In this document: positions 31,103-39,330 of the stretch, piece by piece
Layout: the number at the start of each line of letters is the position of its first letter
Position numbering within the stretch: position 1 is the stretch's first letter
Origin: Bacteroidales bacterium
Lineage (GTDB): Bacteria > Bacteroidota > Bacteroidia > Bacteroidales > UBA932
NCBI GenBank assembly: GCA_017553545.1
Contig: JAFZKT010000021.1
Location: 1 to 46,214, forward strand
Reading direction: 5' to 3'
Length of the DNA stretch: 46,214 nt
Translations under genes and position numbers: made by a program
The notes under the pieces: model-generated
What the model was told of the DNA's origin: nothing
The model's database searches: none
The model's input: the letters and a program-made list of their open reading frames with translations, nothing else

Positions 31103-32683
31103 CTACCATTTAGGGTTTTGCTCCAGGTTCTTGTTCAGATCCCTTTCCTTCTGGGGAATGGGCCACAGGTAGTGCTTGGAGGCGTCGAACTGACGCTGTT
31201 CAATCCGGACGAATCCGCCGTCGGTGCCCACGTTCTCGCCCGTGTACAGGCCGTGGCACCAGCCATTGAGCACATCCTCGGCGATACGCCAGCGGATGAT
31301 GTCGTTGCGGCGGGAACCTTCGAAGGCCAGTTCGCTGCGTCGTTCGTTGCGAACGATATCCTTAAGATTGGTTGCACCCGCAGGGAAATCCAACGCCCCT
31401 GCGAGGGTGAAGCCGGCCCGCTGACGGATGGGCCGGATGGTCGCATTCCAGACGGAAGCGTCCAGAGTACCCAGTTCCGCGTGCGCCTCGGCGTTCATCA
31501 GGAGAATGTCGGCGTAACGGATGAGGATGGGATTCAGGCCGCTCTGCAGGGTAAGCCGATAGGTAGGATCCCACCACTTGCGGACGTAATAGCCCGTGGG
31601 CGTAACATCGGAGGTAGCATTATAAGCGTCCGTGCTGTCCCATTTGGGTTCTTTCACCGTACCGTCGGGCATCGGATAGCCGTTGCCGGGATACACGATG
31701 GTGGCGGCAAGACGGGGATCGCGGTTGTCCCAGGGGTGTGCCGCATCATAAGAGGAAGTGGCATCGTCGATGGCTTTGCCGTCCAGCATAATGTAACTGT
31801 CCACCAGCGACTTGAGCGGGGCGATATTGGTGTAGCCGCCCATGCTGGGAGGAAGCAGGTTGTACATGATGTTGTGCTCCTTGAAAACGGGCTTATACTG
31901 CGAGGAAAGCATGATTTCGGAGCAGTATTCGTTGCCGATTTCGAAGAGGCCGGTGTAGGACGGGAAGAGGCTGATGCCGCTGTGGGCCATGATGTCGGCG
32001 GTGAGGTCCCGCACCTCAGCGTAGTTCCCTTCGAACAGGTGCACCTTGGCCAGGATGGCCACGGCGGTCCAGTGGGTGATGCGGCCCTTGTCTTCATCGG
32101 CCGTATAGGAGCCGGGAAGAGCCTGGGAAGCAATCACATCTTCCAGTTCGGCCACAATCTGGCTCACCACGTAGTCTTTGCTGTCACGGGAAAGCGTGCG
32201 GGACTCGGTGATGGTGATGGGCCGGGTGATGTAAGGGATGCCGCCGAAGCGGGTGTAAAGGTCATAGTAGTGCCAGGCGCGGAGCACGCGGGCTTCAGCT
32301 ACATAACGGGCCTTCAGGCCGGGATCCAGATTGGGAACCTGGTCGATGTTGGCCAGCAGTTCGTTGCAGTCGCGGATGCCGCTGTAGGCACCGCCCCAGA
32401 GGCCGTAGATATAACTATCGGACGTGCCGTAGGTACCGTTGCCGATGGCTTTGGTCTGTCCGCCCTTCACATAGGCGTTGTCAGTTGTGCCTTCGCTGTA
32501 CACCAGGCCGTACATATCCGTCAGTGACACGTAGCAGGTGTTCAGGGCGCTGATGGCGGCATCGGGGTCGTTCTGCCAGAAGGACAGGTCCGAATCCCTG
32601 TCATAGGGAGCCGTATCCAGCGGGACGCAGGAATAGGCCGACAGGATGGCAATAACCGAGAGAATGGAATATAGTTTTTTCAT
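31103..32683 (-). CDS. SusD/RagB-family nutrient-binding outer-membrane lipoprotein
   Basis: Extracellular lid of the SusCD importer. The 526-residue protein has a lipoprotein signal (AILSAYSC, C19). It has the SusD N-terminal pattern (PLDTAPYDRDSDLSFW, then ALNTCYVSL), the TPR-like core (RAWHYYDLYTRFGGIPYITRP), and the C-terminal RNERRSELAFEGSRRNDIIRW followed by YLWPIPQKERDLN. All are typical of the family. It lies 15 bp after susC, as in nearly all such loci. In this operon its likely ligand is alpha-mannan oligosaccharide. Confidence 0.95.
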   Translation of the reverse strand: MKKLYSILSVIAILSAYSCVPLDTAPYDRDSDLSFWQNDPDAAISALNTCYVSLTDMYGLVYSEGTTDNAYVKGGQTKAIGNGTYGTSDSYIYGLWGGAYSGIRDCNELLANIDQVPNLDPGLKARYVAEARVLRAWHYYDLYTRFGGIPYITRPITITESRTLSRDSKDYVVSQIVAELEDVIASQALPGSYTADEDKGRITHWTAVAILAKVHLFEGNYAEVRDLTADIMAHSGISLFPSYTGLFEIGNEYCSEIMLSSQYKPVFKEHNIMYNLLPPSMGGYTNIAPLKSLVDSYIMLDGKAIDDATSSYDAAHPWDNRDPRLAATIVYPGNGYPMPDGTVKEPKWDSTDAYNATSDVTPTGYYVRKWWDPTYRLTLQSGLNPILIRYADILLMNAEAHAELGTLDASVWNATIRPIRQRAGFTLAGALDFPAGATNLKDIVRNERRSELAFEGSRRNDIIRWRIAEDVLNGWCHGLYTGENVGTDGGFVRIEQRQFDASKHYLWPIPQKERDLNKNLEQNPKW

Positions 32684-32698
32684 TGCGCGTCCTCCATT

Positions 32699-35600
32699 TT
32701 AGAATTTCACGTTCAGGCCGACGGAATAGACGCGCGCCACAGGATAGGAGCGGCCGCTTCCGCCGTTGTATTCGGGATCCCATCCGCCCTTCATGGCGGA
32801 AATGGTGAGGGCATTCTCCACGCTCAGGTAGGCGCGGAGCTGCGTCATATGGATCTTCTTCATCCAGTCGCCGGAGAAGTCGTAACCCAGCTGGAGGTTC
32901 TTCACGCGGAGATAAGCCGCATTCTGAATCCAGAAGTCACTCTTGGTGGCGTTGTTGGTGGATTCCGTACCCATGGTCAGACGCGGGTAGGTGGCATCCG
33001 TGTTGGACGGGGTCCAGCGGTCGATGTGGAAATCCAGCACGGGGCCTTCGTTGTTGTTGTGGAAGGCCTCCACGGCTTCACCTCTCATCCAGGCGCTGCG
33101 CATACCAACACCCTGGATGAAGGCGCTGAAGAACAGGCCCTTCCACTGGAGGGAATAGTTCACGCCGAAGGTGTAGCGCGGGAAATCGTTGCCCACCAGG
33201 AAGCGGTCGTCGTCGTTGATGACGCCGTCCGTGTATCCTTCAGCGTTCGGTTTGTCAATATAGCGGATGTCACCGGCCTTGGGGACGATGCCCTCCAGGT
33301 GCGGACTGGCGGCCGCTTCCTCGTCGCTCTGGAACAGACCGTTGCTGCGGAGCGTGTAATAGGAATAGAGCGGATAGCCCTCCTTGATGATGGAGGTGAC
33401 GTCCGAGCCATAGTGCAGTTCCTCGCCGTGCGTATCGGCCACGATGTTCCAGCTGTCGGAGAGGTTGGCCGATATGTCATGGTTCACGGAACCCGTCCGG
33501 AAGTGGTAATTGGCCGACAGTTCCCAACCGTAGCTGTTCACCACGGCGGCGTTGGAGGTGGGTGACCCGCGGCCGAAGAGAGCCGGGACGGGCAGGCTCA
33601 CCAGGATGTCGCTGGTGCGGTTGAAGAAGGCGTCGAAGCTCACGTTCAGATCGCTCTTGAGGAAAGCGACGTCCACGCCGATGTCCGTCATCATGGTGGT
33701 TTCCCACTTGATACCGGGGTCTACCGAGCTGTAGGAGGCCGTGGGGACGATGGTGTCGCCGAAGCTGTGACCTTGCAGCACGGAGATGGTGGAAAGGTAC
33801 TGGTAGGCGCCGATGCGGTTGTTACCTACCAGGCCCCAGCTGCCGCGCAGTTTCAGGGAAGGAATCACCGGGCGGATGTTCTCCCACCAGGGTTCCTGGG
33901 AAATGCGCCAGCCCAGGGACAAGGACGGGAACAGACCCGAACGGTTGCCCTTGGCGAAGTAAGATGAGTAGTCGTTACGGACATTGAATTCCGCCAGGTA
34001 TTTCTCATCGTAATTGTAGGTGACGCGGCCGAAAGCCGAATAGAGCGACCAGTCGGAGGCGTAACCGCCGTTGGAGACATCATCGCCGGAAAGGCCGCCC
34101 ACGAACACGTCGTAGCGGGAGGTTTCCGTCAGGCGCGTGGTGTTGAAGCCGCGGCCACGTTCGCCTTCATAGGCGTAACCGGCCAGGGCGGCGAAGTTGT
34201 GTTTCTCTCCAAAGGTCTTGGCATAGTTAAGCGTCACCGTGGAAGTGAGCTTGGTATAACGGTCGAACGATTCGGCGATGTGGTTCTCATTGTCGCCGGA
34301 CTTTTCGGCCAGGGAAGCTTTGCGGAGTTCGTGCGTCTGGTTTTCCAGTACGCGGCCGCCCACCGTGGCGTTCAGGCTGAGACCGTCGATGATGGAAAGG
34401 CTGGCCGTAAGGCTGCCGCCGATGTCATCGTTCACGCCGCGGCGGTAACCGCCCGTCTCCAGACGCTCCAGACAGTTGGAGTTGGAGCCGGAAGGGTAGG
34501 TGTAGGTGCCATCGGCATTCTTGATCTCATAGATGGGAGGCATACGGTTGGCCTGCTCGATGATCCAGTCACTCCAATAGGCGTGGTCGTTGATGACGTT
34601 GCGGGTGAACTGCGCCGTGGCGTTCACGCTCAATCTTTCGGTCACCTTGTGCGTAAAGCCCAGGCGGCCGTTGTAGCGCTTGTAGCCATAGTCTCCGCCC
34701 TTGAACAGGCTGTTCTGATCCAGATAGCCCAGGGATGCCATATAGGAGAGGGTCTTGCCGCCGCCCGTCACCGAAATATTGTGGGAGGTCTGCGGAGCCA
34801 CGTCCTTGTAGATGGAACGGATCCAGTTGCAGTTGGTGCCCCCGTTTCGGAAAGCGGCGATTTCGTCGGCCGTAAACTTGGCGCTGCGGCCGGAATTCAC
34901 AGCCGCCTCGTTGTAGAGTTCGGCATAGACCCAGGAATCCACGATGGAGGGAAGGGCCGTCGCCTGCTGGAGGGCATAGCTCATGTCGTACTCCACGGCC
35001 ACCTTTCCTTCTTCACCCTTCTTGGTGGTGACCAGGATGACGCCGTTGGAGGCGCGGGAACCGTAAATGGCGGTGGATGATGCATCCTTCAGCACGGAAA
35101 TCTGGTCGATATCGTTCGGATTCAGGTTCGCGAGCGAGCCTTCGATGCCGTCGATAATCACCAGCGGGTCGTTGTTGTTCATGGTGTTGAGACCGCGGAC
35201 GTTCAGCGACGGGGAGCCGCCGGGAGTGGAAGAGCCCTGCCGGATGACCAGGCCGGGCGTGGTGCCCTGGAGACCTTCCAGCACATTGGAAATGGGCTTT
35301 CCTTCCAGTTCCTTGGTGGAAACGGTTGCCACGGCGCCGGTGAGGTTCACCTTTTTCTGTACGCCGTAACCCACCACCACCGCGTCCTCCAGAACAAGGG
35401 ATTCGTCCTTGAGGTTGACGTTGATGAGCGAGCGTCCGCCTACCGGGACTTCCAGGGTCTCATAGCCGATGGCCGAGAACACCAGGATGTCATCCGCGGC
35501 AGCCCGGATGGTGTAGTTGCCGTCTAAATCGGCCACCGCACCATTGCTGGTCCCCTTCACCATCACGGCCGCTCCGATGACGCCTTCGCCGCCGGATGTG

Positions 35601-35710
35601 ACCGTTCCCGTGATGAGGGAGACGTCCTTCTGCGCATAAACCGCCGTCGTGCCCGTCCAGAAGAACAGGACCAGACTCAACAGGGTCAGCAGGATTGTGG
35701 TTTTACGCAT
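32699..35710 (-). CDS. SusC/RagA-family TonB-dependent outer-membrane transporter
   Basis: TonB-dependent importer of glycan oligomers. The 1003-residue protein has a signal peptide (to about residue 26, AVYAQ). A CarboxypepD-regulatory-like beta-sandwich follows (about 32-115, GTVTSGGEGVIGAAVMVKG). Next come the TonB-contact/plug region (VVVGYGVQKKVNLTGAVATV, then VLKDASSTAIYGSRASNGVI) and a 22-strand barrel ending in VGLNVKF. The SusC signature VLKDASATAIYGARAANGV is nearly intact. With SusD it forms the pedal-bin importer. Only 3 bases separate it from the upstream kinase gene. Confidence 0.96.
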   Translation of the reverse strand: MRKTTILLTLLSLVLFFWTGTTAVYAQKDVSLITGTVTSGGEGVIGAAVMVKGTSNGAVADLDGNYTIRAAADDILVFSAIGYETLEVPVGGRSLINVNLKDESLVLEDAVVVGYGVQKKVNLTGAVATVSTKELEGKPISNVLEGLQGTTPGLVIRQGSSTPGGSPSLNVRGLNTMNNNDPLVIIDGIEGSLANLNPNDIDQISVLKDASSTAIYGSRASNGVILVTTKKGEEGKVAVEYDMSYALQQATALPSIVDSWVYAELYNEAAVNSGRSAKFTADEIAAFRNGGTNCNWIRSIYKDVAPQTSHNISVTGGGKTLSYMASLGYLDQNSLFKGGDYGYKRYNGRLGFTHKVTERLSVNATAQFTRNVINDHAYWSDWIIEQANRMPPIYEIKNADGTYTYPSGSNSNCLERLETGGYRRGVNDDIGGSLTASLSIIDGLSLNATVGGRVLENQTHELRKASLAEKSGDNENHIAESFDRYTKLTSTVTLNYAKTFGEKHNFAALAGYAYEGERGRGFNTTRLTETSRYDVFVGGLSGDDVSNGGYASDWSLYSAFGRVTYNYDEKYLAEFNVRNDYSSYFAKGNRSGLFPSLSLGWRISQEPWWENIRPVIPSLKLRGSWGLVGNNRIGAYQYLSTISVLQGHSFGDTIVPTASYSSVDPGIKWETTMMTDIGVDVAFLKSDLNVSFDAFFNRTSDILVSLPVPALFGRGSPTSNAAVVNSYGWELSANYHFRTGSVNHDISANLSDSWNIVADTHGEELHYGSDVTSIIKEGYPLYSYYTLRSNGLFQSDEEAAASPHLEGIVPKAGDIRYIDKPNAEGYTDGVINDDDRFLVGNDFPRYTFGVNYSLQWKGLFFSAFIQGVGMRSAWMRGEAVEAFHNNNEGPVLDFHIDRWTPSNTDATYPRLTMGTESTNNATKSDFWIQNAAYLRVKNLQLGYDFSGDWMKKIHMTQLRAYLSVENALTISAMKGGWDPEYNGGSGRSYPVARVYSVGLNVKF

Positions 35711-35713
35711 AAT

Positions 35714-36793
35714 TTATAGGGTATAAAAAGATTTCAGGTCCAATTGCCGGAGGGCATAGGCGTATGCGCCCAGCGAAACGGCTTTGCTGGTGCCGATGGC
35801 ACTGACGGTAATGCCCGTCTGTTTCTGCTTGCGGTAGCGGACTTGGCGGGCCGATCCCGGAACGGGGATCAGTACGGATTCGTCCTTCAGGAACTGCTTC
35901 ATTCCGGCTTCCGTGGTGAGGTCCAGTACCGTCATCTGCAGCCAGGGATTGATGGCCTCCACCAGGGCCGGGAAGGCATATTTGGCCGCGCCGGAAAGGC
36001 CGCCGCCCACCACCACCAGTCCGTCGGCGATGTCCAGGGCATGCGCCAGGGCATCGGCCGCAGCCACACCCAGACGGCGGAAAGACTCGCGGGCTGCATC
36101 GGCATTCCCCTCACGCGTACCTTCGGCGATGTCGAAGATGTCCTTGGGGGTGAGTTCGGCATTGTCGCCGGAGACTTCGCGGTACACGCGTTTGACGGCA
36201 CGAATGCTCACACTTTCCTCCGCGATCTGATCCGGCTGAAAGACGTTGCGCATGAGCCACACGTCCCCGCCCACGCCGTTGTCGCCCCGGAGGAGTTCGC
36301 CGTCCAGCACCACGCCGCCGCCGAATCCCGTACCCCAGGTGAGGCCGATGAGATTGCGGTAGCGCCTGCTGCTGCCGGCCGCTTCCAGGCGGGCGTTCAT
36401 CTCAGGCAGGATGCCGCAGAGGGCTTCCCCATAGGCGAAGAGATTGCCGTCGTTATTGATATAGACCGGAAGGCCGAAAGCTTCTTCCAGGTAGGGTCCC
36501 ATGGCCACACCGCCCCGGAAACAGGGGAAGTTGGGAAGATCGCCGATGATGCCGGATTCGTAATCGGCCGGACCGGGGAAGGCGAAGCTGATGGCCACTG
36601 CAGGCTCATCCAACACCTCCTGCACCCGACGGAATCCTTCCACCAGCACATCCAGACAACGCTGGGCGTCGTCCGTAACGGCATCCAGGCGGATGGGATC
36701 CACCACTTCACGGCCGCTCCGGATGGCGGAGAACACGAAATTGGTTCCTCCGGCGTCCAGGGTCAATACAGTTCTAGTGTCGTTTTCGTACAT
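35714..36793 (-). CDS. ROK-family sugar kinase, probably mannokinase
   Basis: Cytoplasmic ATP-dependent hexokinase of the ROK family. The 359-residue protein has the phosphate-1 loop DAGGTN (13-18), a PGPADYESG turn, the sugar/catalytic segment INNDGNLFAYGEAL with the catalytic Asp, GLTWGTGFGGGVVLDG, and GLVVVGGGLSG. The usual ROK zinc motif (CxCGxxGC) is absent; the equivalent region reads GVGGDVWLMRN, so this is a zinc-less member. Its place between the mannose-6-phosphate isomerase-like gene and susC of a mannan locus points to mannose phosphorylation. Glucose or fructose cannot be excluded from sequence. Confidence 0.85.
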   Translation of the reverse strand: MYENDTRTVLTLDAGGTNFVFSAIRSGREVVDPIRLDAVTDDAQRCLDVLVEGFRRVQEVLDEPAVAISFAFPGPADYESGIIGDLPNFPCFRGGVAMGPYLEEAFGLPVYINNDGNLFAYGEALCGILPEMNARLEAAGSSRRYRNLIGLTWGTGFGGGVVLDGELLRGDNGVGGDVWLMRNVFQPDQIAEESVSIRAVKRVYREVSGDNAELTPKDIFDIAEGTREGNADAARESFRRLGVAAADALAHALDIADGLVVVGGGLSGAAKYAFPALVEAINPWLQMTVLDLTTEAGMKQFLKDESVLIPVPGSARQVRYRKQKQTGITVSAIGTSKAVSLGAYAYALRQLDLKSFYTL

Positions 36794-36800
36794 TATTATA

Positions 36801-38519
36801 TTATGGGTTAAAGCGGATATAGGCGCGGATGACCATACATTCCTTCACCCCGTCCCCGGGACGGATGATGAAATCCTCCACGCAGGCGGGAATGATGAAA
36901 GTCTCCGCATAGTGGACCTCAAAAGGCTCGAAGGCGCCGGTGGGACTTTCCACCACGGCCGATGAGCCTTCCGCCAGGTTCAGCACCTGCACGCTGTCCC
37001 CGGTCCTGAAGGGAACGGGAACGCTGAAGCGCGTGCGGCGGGTCTCTATGAATTCGGCGGGATGCAGGCCGGTTCGGATTTCCTCCCAGCCTTCACCCTT
37101 GGCGATGGGCTCGAAATGATTGGCCAGGTTGGCCATCACATAATCCGTATCGCGCTCCCACTGGATCACCTTGCTACCACGCTCCACATTGATGGGGCGG
37201 GGTTTTCCATCCAGGCCCAGGCGGTTCCAGTCCCACAGTTTGAAGGTGAACAGGTTGGGCGTGGCGCTGATTTCCAGCACCATGGCATTGGCGCCGGAGC
37301 AGTGGATGGTACCGCCGGGAATGAGGAAATGATCGTGCTTCTTGGCCGGAAGCCGGTTTACGTATTTCTCCGCAGGGAACGAAATCTCCCCGCGCTGGGC
37401 AGCCCTAAGATCGGAGAGCATGGCCTCTCTGTCCACCCCGTTCTTGACACCCAGGAACACCGTGGCGCCTTCGCCGGCATCCAGCAGATAATAGCTTTCA
37501 TCCTGCGTATAGGCCATCCCGAACTGTTCCCGGATGAACTGGGTGGTGGGGTGTACCTGCAGGGAGAGGTTGCCGCCGTCCATGGTGTCCAGGAAGTCGA
37601 AGCGGATGGGGAAATCCTTGCCGAATCGGCCCCAGACAGGCATACCCAGCAGTTTCTGTGCGTGAAGGAGCACAAGGTCTACCGAGGGGAATTCCACTTT
37701 CTCGCCCTCCACTTCCAGCAGCAGGCTGTTTTCCTCCGGAACACAGTCGAAGCACCAGCCGTAGTTGACGGTTTCGCGGTCCAGGTCGCAGACTTCCTTC
37801 ATCCACTGGCCGCCCCAGGGGGCAGGATCGAAGAAGGGAACCACGCGGAAGGGTTTGCGGGCGGTGAGGGCCATTCCCCGAAGGAAAGTTTGGGCCCCAA
37901 TCAGCTTGGGACGGGCGGCATCGTTGGTGTCCAGCCACCAGTCCACGCGGCCGAAGAGGCCATCCTTATAAGAGTCCAGGGCACGCCAGTCGATGAAATA
38001 ACCGCGCTTGTACTGGATGGAAACGGGCTCCTGGGCACTGTGGACGCCCAGGCCGTCCACCTTGTGAGCGCGGAAACGCTGCTGGATTTCCCAGCGGGCC
38101 ATATCGGCATAGACCAGCGTGGCCTGAGGAGCCACCAGGGATGCTCCCGGGCCGATAACCAGCGCTCCGGCCTCGGCACGCAGGCGCGCGTCCTTTAATA
38201 AAACATCGTCAAAGAACTCTTCCAGGCGGAGCGGGGAGACAAAGCCAAAAAGGACGTCGTCCGTCATAAAACGGTCCGTCATGGCGCGGACGGCCGCCTC
38301 CGGTTTCATCAGCTCACGGGTTCGGATAATCTGCTCAAAAGATCCGGCAAATGCCGCCTCTACGGCCTCCTCATACACGCCGGCATAGCAATCCACGGCC
38401 AGCACAGCGGGTTTTTCCTGCAGCAGGCGGGACGCAATGGCATCCCATCCCACCCACACGGAACCTTCCGTCCTGGTAGCCGGATATTTGTCATAATTGG
38501 ATGAACGTACTTTGTTCAT
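36801..38519 (-). CDS. Class I mannose-6-phosphate isomerase-like protein with extra N-terminal domain
   Basis: The C-terminal part (about 232-572) matches class I mannose-6-phosphate isomerases: APWGGQWM, the zinc-site segment GGNLSLQVHPTTQ (QVHP at 321-324), DESYYLLDAGEGA, IPGGTIHCSGANAMVLEIS, and a terminal cupin-like domain. It would convert mannose-6-phosphate to fructose-6-phosphate. The first ~225 residues are extra compared with ManA. They read like a degenerate nucleoside/sugar kinase fold (AVLAVDCYAGVYEE; ALVIGPGASLV; VYADMARWEIQQRFR) without a P-loop. It is the first gene of the mannan operon, directly behind the promoter at 38537-38567, and 7 bp before the ROK kinase. Confidence 0.85.
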   Translation of the reverse strand: MNKVRSSNYDKYPATRTEGSVWVGWDAIASRLLQEKPAVLAVDCYAGVYEEAVEAAFAGSFEQIIRTRELMKPEAAVRAMTDRFMTDDVLFGFVSPLRLEEFFDDVLLKDARLRAEAGALVIGPGASLVAPQATLVYADMARWEIQQRFRAHKVDGLGVHSAQEPVSIQYKRGYFIDWRALDSYKDGLFGRVDWWLDTNDAARPKLIGAQTFLRGMALTARKPFRVVPFFDPAPWGGQWMKEVCDLDRETVNYGWCFDCVPEENSLLLEVEGEKVEFPSVDLVLLHAQKLLGMPVWGRFGKDFPIRFDFLDTMDGGNLSLQVHPTTQFIREQFGMAYTQDESYYLLDAGEGATVFLGVKNGVDREAMLSDLRAAQRGEISFPAEKYVNRLPAKKHDHFLIPGGTIHCSGANAMVLEISATPNLFTFKLWDWNRLGLDGKPRPINVERGSKVIQWERDTDYVMANLANHFEPIAKGEGWEEIRTGLHPAEFIETRRTRFSVPVPFRTGDSVQVLNLAEGSSAVVESPTGAFEPFEVHYAETFIIPACVEDFIIRPGDGVKECMVIRAYIRFNP

Positions 38520-38536
38520 ACATATTAAGGTTTGTG

Positions 38537-38567
38537 CAAAGATATAAAGAAAATTATACAGAACAAA
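38537..38567 (-). promoter_or_regulatory. Promoter of the mannan operon
   Basis: On the minus strand TTTG (38564-38567), 19 bases, TATCTTTG (38537-38544), 17 bases before the manA-like ATG. It is a full consensus match, in the gap shared with the divergent regulator gene. Confidence 0.75.
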
Positions 38568-38586
38568 TATTTTTTATTAAATTTGT
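38563..38586. promoter_or_regulatory. Possible operator in the divergent control region
   Basis: ACAAAT (38563-38568) and ATTTGT (38581-38586) are inverted repeats 12 bases apart. They overlap the -33 box of the mannan operon and the -7 box of the regulator gene. A regulator bound here could control both. The region is AT-rich, so the repeat may be chance. Confidence 0.35.
38578..38585 (+). promoter_or_regulatory. -7 box of the gntR-family regulator gene
   Basis: TAAATTTG, an exact TAnnTTTG match, 22 bases before the ATG at 38608. A clear -33 TTG is not present at the usual distance. Confidence 0.5.
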
Positions 38587-38607
38587 ATCCGATTTGAAGA
38601 GAAAGCT

Positions 38608-39330
38608 ATGGTTTTAGACAGAAAAAGCATTGTTCCGCTGCACAAACAGGCAGAGGATCTGCTTCGCGAACTAATTGAAAAACAAGAGTATAAGAACGGA
38701 AAGCTGCTGCCCAACGAGGTAGATCTCGCCGCTCAGCTGCACATCTCGCGCAACACCCTCCGCCAGGCCATCAACCAACTGGTCTATGAAGGGCTGCTGG
38801 TGCGCAAAAAAGGCGTGGGCACAAAGGTGGTCTCAAAGGGCATCACCGGCGGCGTCCAGAACTGGCGCAGTTTCTCCCAGGAAATGAAAATGCTGGGCGT
38901 AGAAATCAAAAACTACGAACTCCGGATCAGTTTCCGCAAACCCAGCCCGGAAGTCGCCGCTTTCTTCGGCACGGACACGGACACGCCGTGTGTGGTGATG
39001 GAACGCCTGCGGGGCAATCCCCAACGTCCGTTCGTCCAGTTCGTTTCCTACTTCAACCCGCGCCTTCCCATCACCGGAGAGGAGAACTTCAACCAGCCCC
39101 TTTACGATATGCTGGAAGAACAATACGGCATTGTGGTGAAAACCTCCCGGGAGGAAATCAGCGCCCGTCTGGCCGGAGATAAACTGGCCGGGAAACTGGA
39201 CATTGCGGCCGGGGACCCCGTCCTCATCCGCAAACGCTTCGTGCTGGATGTGAACGACGTCCCCGTCGAATATAACATCGGCTATTACAAGGCCGACAGT
39301 TTCACCTATTCACTGGTTGCCACCCGCTGA
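38608..39330 (+). CDS. GntR/HutC-family transcriptional regulator (wHTH-UTRA)
   Basis: The 240-residue protein has a winged helix-turn-helix at the N-terminus (LHKQAEDLLRELIEKQEY, KLLPNEVDLAAQLHISRNTL, GLLVRKKGVGT) and a UTRA effector-binding domain (about 90-235: PCVVMERLRG, PFVQFVSYFNP, EEISARLAG, PVLIRKRFV, PVEYNIGYYKAD). Such proteins are usually repressors relieved by a phosphorylated sugar. It is divergent from the mannan operon with 88 bp between, so that operon is the probable target and mannose-6-phosphate a reasonable effector guess. Its last 25 bp overlap the convergent transporter gene. Confidence 0.92.
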   Translation: MVLDRKSIVPLHKQAEDLLRELIEKQEYKNGKLLPNEVDLAAQLHISRNTLRQAINQLVYEGLLVRKKGVGTKVVSKGITGGVQNWRSFSQEMKMLGVEIKNYELRISFRKPSPEVAAFFGTDTDTPCVVMERLRGNPQRPFVQFVSYFNPRLPITGEENFNQPLYDMLEEQYGIVVKTSREEISARLAGDKLAGKLDIAAGDPVLIRKRFVLDVNDVPVEYNIGYYKADSFTYSLVATR

